Source of the DNA: JBHEKP01 sp041859375
GTDB lineage: Bacteria > Hydrogenedentota > Hydrogenedentia > Hydrogenedentales > CAITNO01
Assembly (NCBI GenBank): GCA_041859375.1
Contig: JBHEKP010000054.1
Location: forward strand, 1-6,793
DNA: 6,793 nt
Reading direction: 5' to 3'
Positions 6,287-6,793 of this stretch are shown one piece after another (position 1 is the first letter of the stretch; each line of letters opens with the position of its first letter). The notes under the pieces are model-generated. The model saw only the letters and a list, made by a program, of their open reading frames with translations, searched no databases and was not told the origin of the DNA. The translations under genes were made by a program, and so were the position numbers.

Positions 6287-6311
6287 TTCATTGATGATTG
6301 ACACGGCAGCA

Positions 6312-6341
6312 ATTATACCCGGGTAATATTTGGGAAGCCAA
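6312..6341 (-). promoter_or_regulatory. Candidate sigma70-type promoter of the DUF2239 gene
   Basis: On the minus strand a -35-like TTGGCT (6341-6336) is followed after 18 bases by a consensus TATAAT (6317-6312), 38 bases before the ATG at 6274. The palindrome TACCCGGGTA lies in the spacer and touches the -10, so a protein bound there should repress. Confidence 0.6.
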
Positions 6342-6358
6342 TATTACCCAGGTAAAAT
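6330..6358 (+). promoter_or_regulatory. Possible opposite-facing promoter in the same inverted repeat
   Basis: On the plus strand TTGGGA (6330-6335), a 17-base spacer and TAAAAT (6353-6358) give a fair promoter that mirrors the one for the DUF2239 gene. No plus-strand gene follows within the window; a transcript would run antisense into the GNAT-like gene. The resemblance may simply come from the symmetry of the repeat. Confidence 0.3.
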
Positions 6359-6383
6359 TGCAAGAAAAAGAGGGAATGGTGGG

Positions 6384-6793
6384 TCAGGAGCCTGACCGTA
6401 GGTCACATTGCATGAGCCGCACATCATGATACCGGCCATGGAGGTACAGGGCCTCCCGCAACAGCCCCGCCCCGCCGAATCCCATGGCCTCCAGGCATCC
6501 GGCAAGGGCATCCTCCTTCGGCCCGACGGGGGCAAGCAGGATTTTCAACTCCTGTCCGCCCTTTGCCGTTTCGCGCAGCAGGGTTCGCAGGGAGTTACGC
6601 AACCAGTCTGCGGTGTAAAGTTCCTCCCGCCGCAGGTAAAGCCCCAACCAGGCCACCCCCGGCAGCCGGTCGGGCCGCACATTCACCAGCCCCAGCGGTT
6701 TTCCAGCGCGGTCGGTGATGATGAACTCCTGCACGGTGCCCCTGGGATGGAGCGCGTCCATTTCCCGGTCATACTGGGTCGCCAGCAGCAATC
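6384..6793 (-). CDS. GNAT-like acetyltransferase, C-terminal part, cut by right edge
   Basis: About 136 residues are visible; the 5' end lies beyond the window, and the leucine codon TTG at 6791 is internal rather than a start. The pattern fits the C-terminal two thirds of a GNAT N-acyltransferase. EFIITDRAGKPLGLVNVRPD looks like the beta2-beta3 hairpin, and GVAWLGLYLR looks like beta4. KILLAPVG then resembles beta5. EAMGFGGAGLLREALYLHGRYHDVRLM matches the typical end of RimJ/RimL-like enzymes (GF..eG.lR.a.y..GryhDv.lm). The usual acetyl-CoA loop (R/Q-x-x-G-x-G/A) after beta4 is not seen; the stretch reads LRREELYTADWLRN. The substrate cannot be told, and activity is uncertain. The gene runs in the same direction as the DUF2239 gene, separated by 109 bases holding the inverted repeat. 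Confidence 0.68.
   Translation of the reverse strand, partial: LLLATQYDREMDALHPRGTVQEFIITDRAGKPLGLVNVRPDRLPGVAWLGLYLRREELYTADWLRNSLRTLLRETAKGGQELKILLAPVGPKEDALAGCLEAMGFGGAGLLREALYLHGRYHDVRLMQCDLRSGS

Larger units (their letters stand above)
6309..6361. repeat. 53-bp imperfect inverted repeat, probable double operator
   Basis: Two 22-base arms (6309-6330 and 6340-6361) match as inverted copies at 20 of 22 positions, around a 9-base centre (TGGGAAGCC). Each arm contains its own short palindrome: TACCCGGGTA (6316-6325, perfect) and TACCCAGGTA (6345-6354, one pair off), with centres 29 bp apart. The repeat is AT-rich at its edges, not followed by a T tract, and overlaps promoter elements. It therefore looks like an operator region rather than a terminator. 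The regulator is unknown. Confidence 0.75.

Noticed and set aside
5654..6304. Longer version of the DUF2239 protein starting at GTG 6304
   Set aside because: The extra ten residues cover the AAGGAG site that serves the ATG at 6274, and the GTG lies almost at the expected transcription start.
6309..6361. The inverted repeat as a transposon relic (MITE) or a terminator
   Set aside because: No target-site duplication flanks it, there is only one copy in the window, and neither strand has a T tract after the stem. Its overlap with promoter hexamers fits an operator better.

Overview
The window is a GC-rich stretch of ordinary bacterial chromosome, with strong G/C preference at third codon positions. 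It carries eight protein-coding genes, two of them cut by the window edges. A lipoprotein signal, a twin-arginine signal and a probable polyprenyl-phosphate sugar transferase suggest a Gram-negative-type cell envelope. The gene style (free-living heterotroph, Tat-exported phosphoesterase, class II xylose isomerase, DUF2239) would fit a high-GC environmental lineage such as the PVC group, Hydrogenedentota or a proteobacterium. There is no rRNA or other phylogenetic marker, so this placement is a guess. I see no tRNA, rRNA, CRISPR array, insertion sequence or phage gene.

Layout from left to right. On the minus strand, 1-638 is the N-terminal part of a membrane protein that looks like a polyprenyl glycosylphosphotransferase; its 3' end lies off the left edge. 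Also on the minus strand, 803-1150 encodes a thioredoxin-fold [2Fe-2S] ferredoxin with a lysine-rich tail, followed by a hairpin. Divergent from it, 1372-2688 encodes xylose isomerase (xylA), preceded by a 221-base spacer with a candidate promoter/operator and followed by a very clear intrinsic terminator. Next on the plus strand are a CAP-domain lipoprotein (2827-3387) and a DmeF-type cation diffusion facilitator (3442-4386), close enough to be co-transcribed. On the minus strand, 4383-5570 is a Tat-exported metallophosphoesterase whose stop codon interlocks with that of dmeF in a CTAG. Upstream of it is a DUF2239 protein (5654-6274). The right edge cuts a GNAT-like protein (6384 onward).

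The genes do not form one obvious pathway. XylA is an isolated sugar isomerase with no xylulokinase, transporter or regulator in view. The ferredoxin has no visible redox partner. DmeF and the CAP lipoprotein may share a transcript without an evident functional link.

The most intriguing part is the 109-base gap between the GNAT-like gene and the DUF2239 gene. It holds a 53-bp near-perfect inverted repeat made of two CCCGGG-like palindromes, with promoter-like elements facing both ways. The DUF2239 protein itself contains a stretch that resembles a ribbon-helix-helix DNA-binding segment. This suggests, as a hypothesis only, that this uncharacterised family may include an autoregulating DNA-binding protein.
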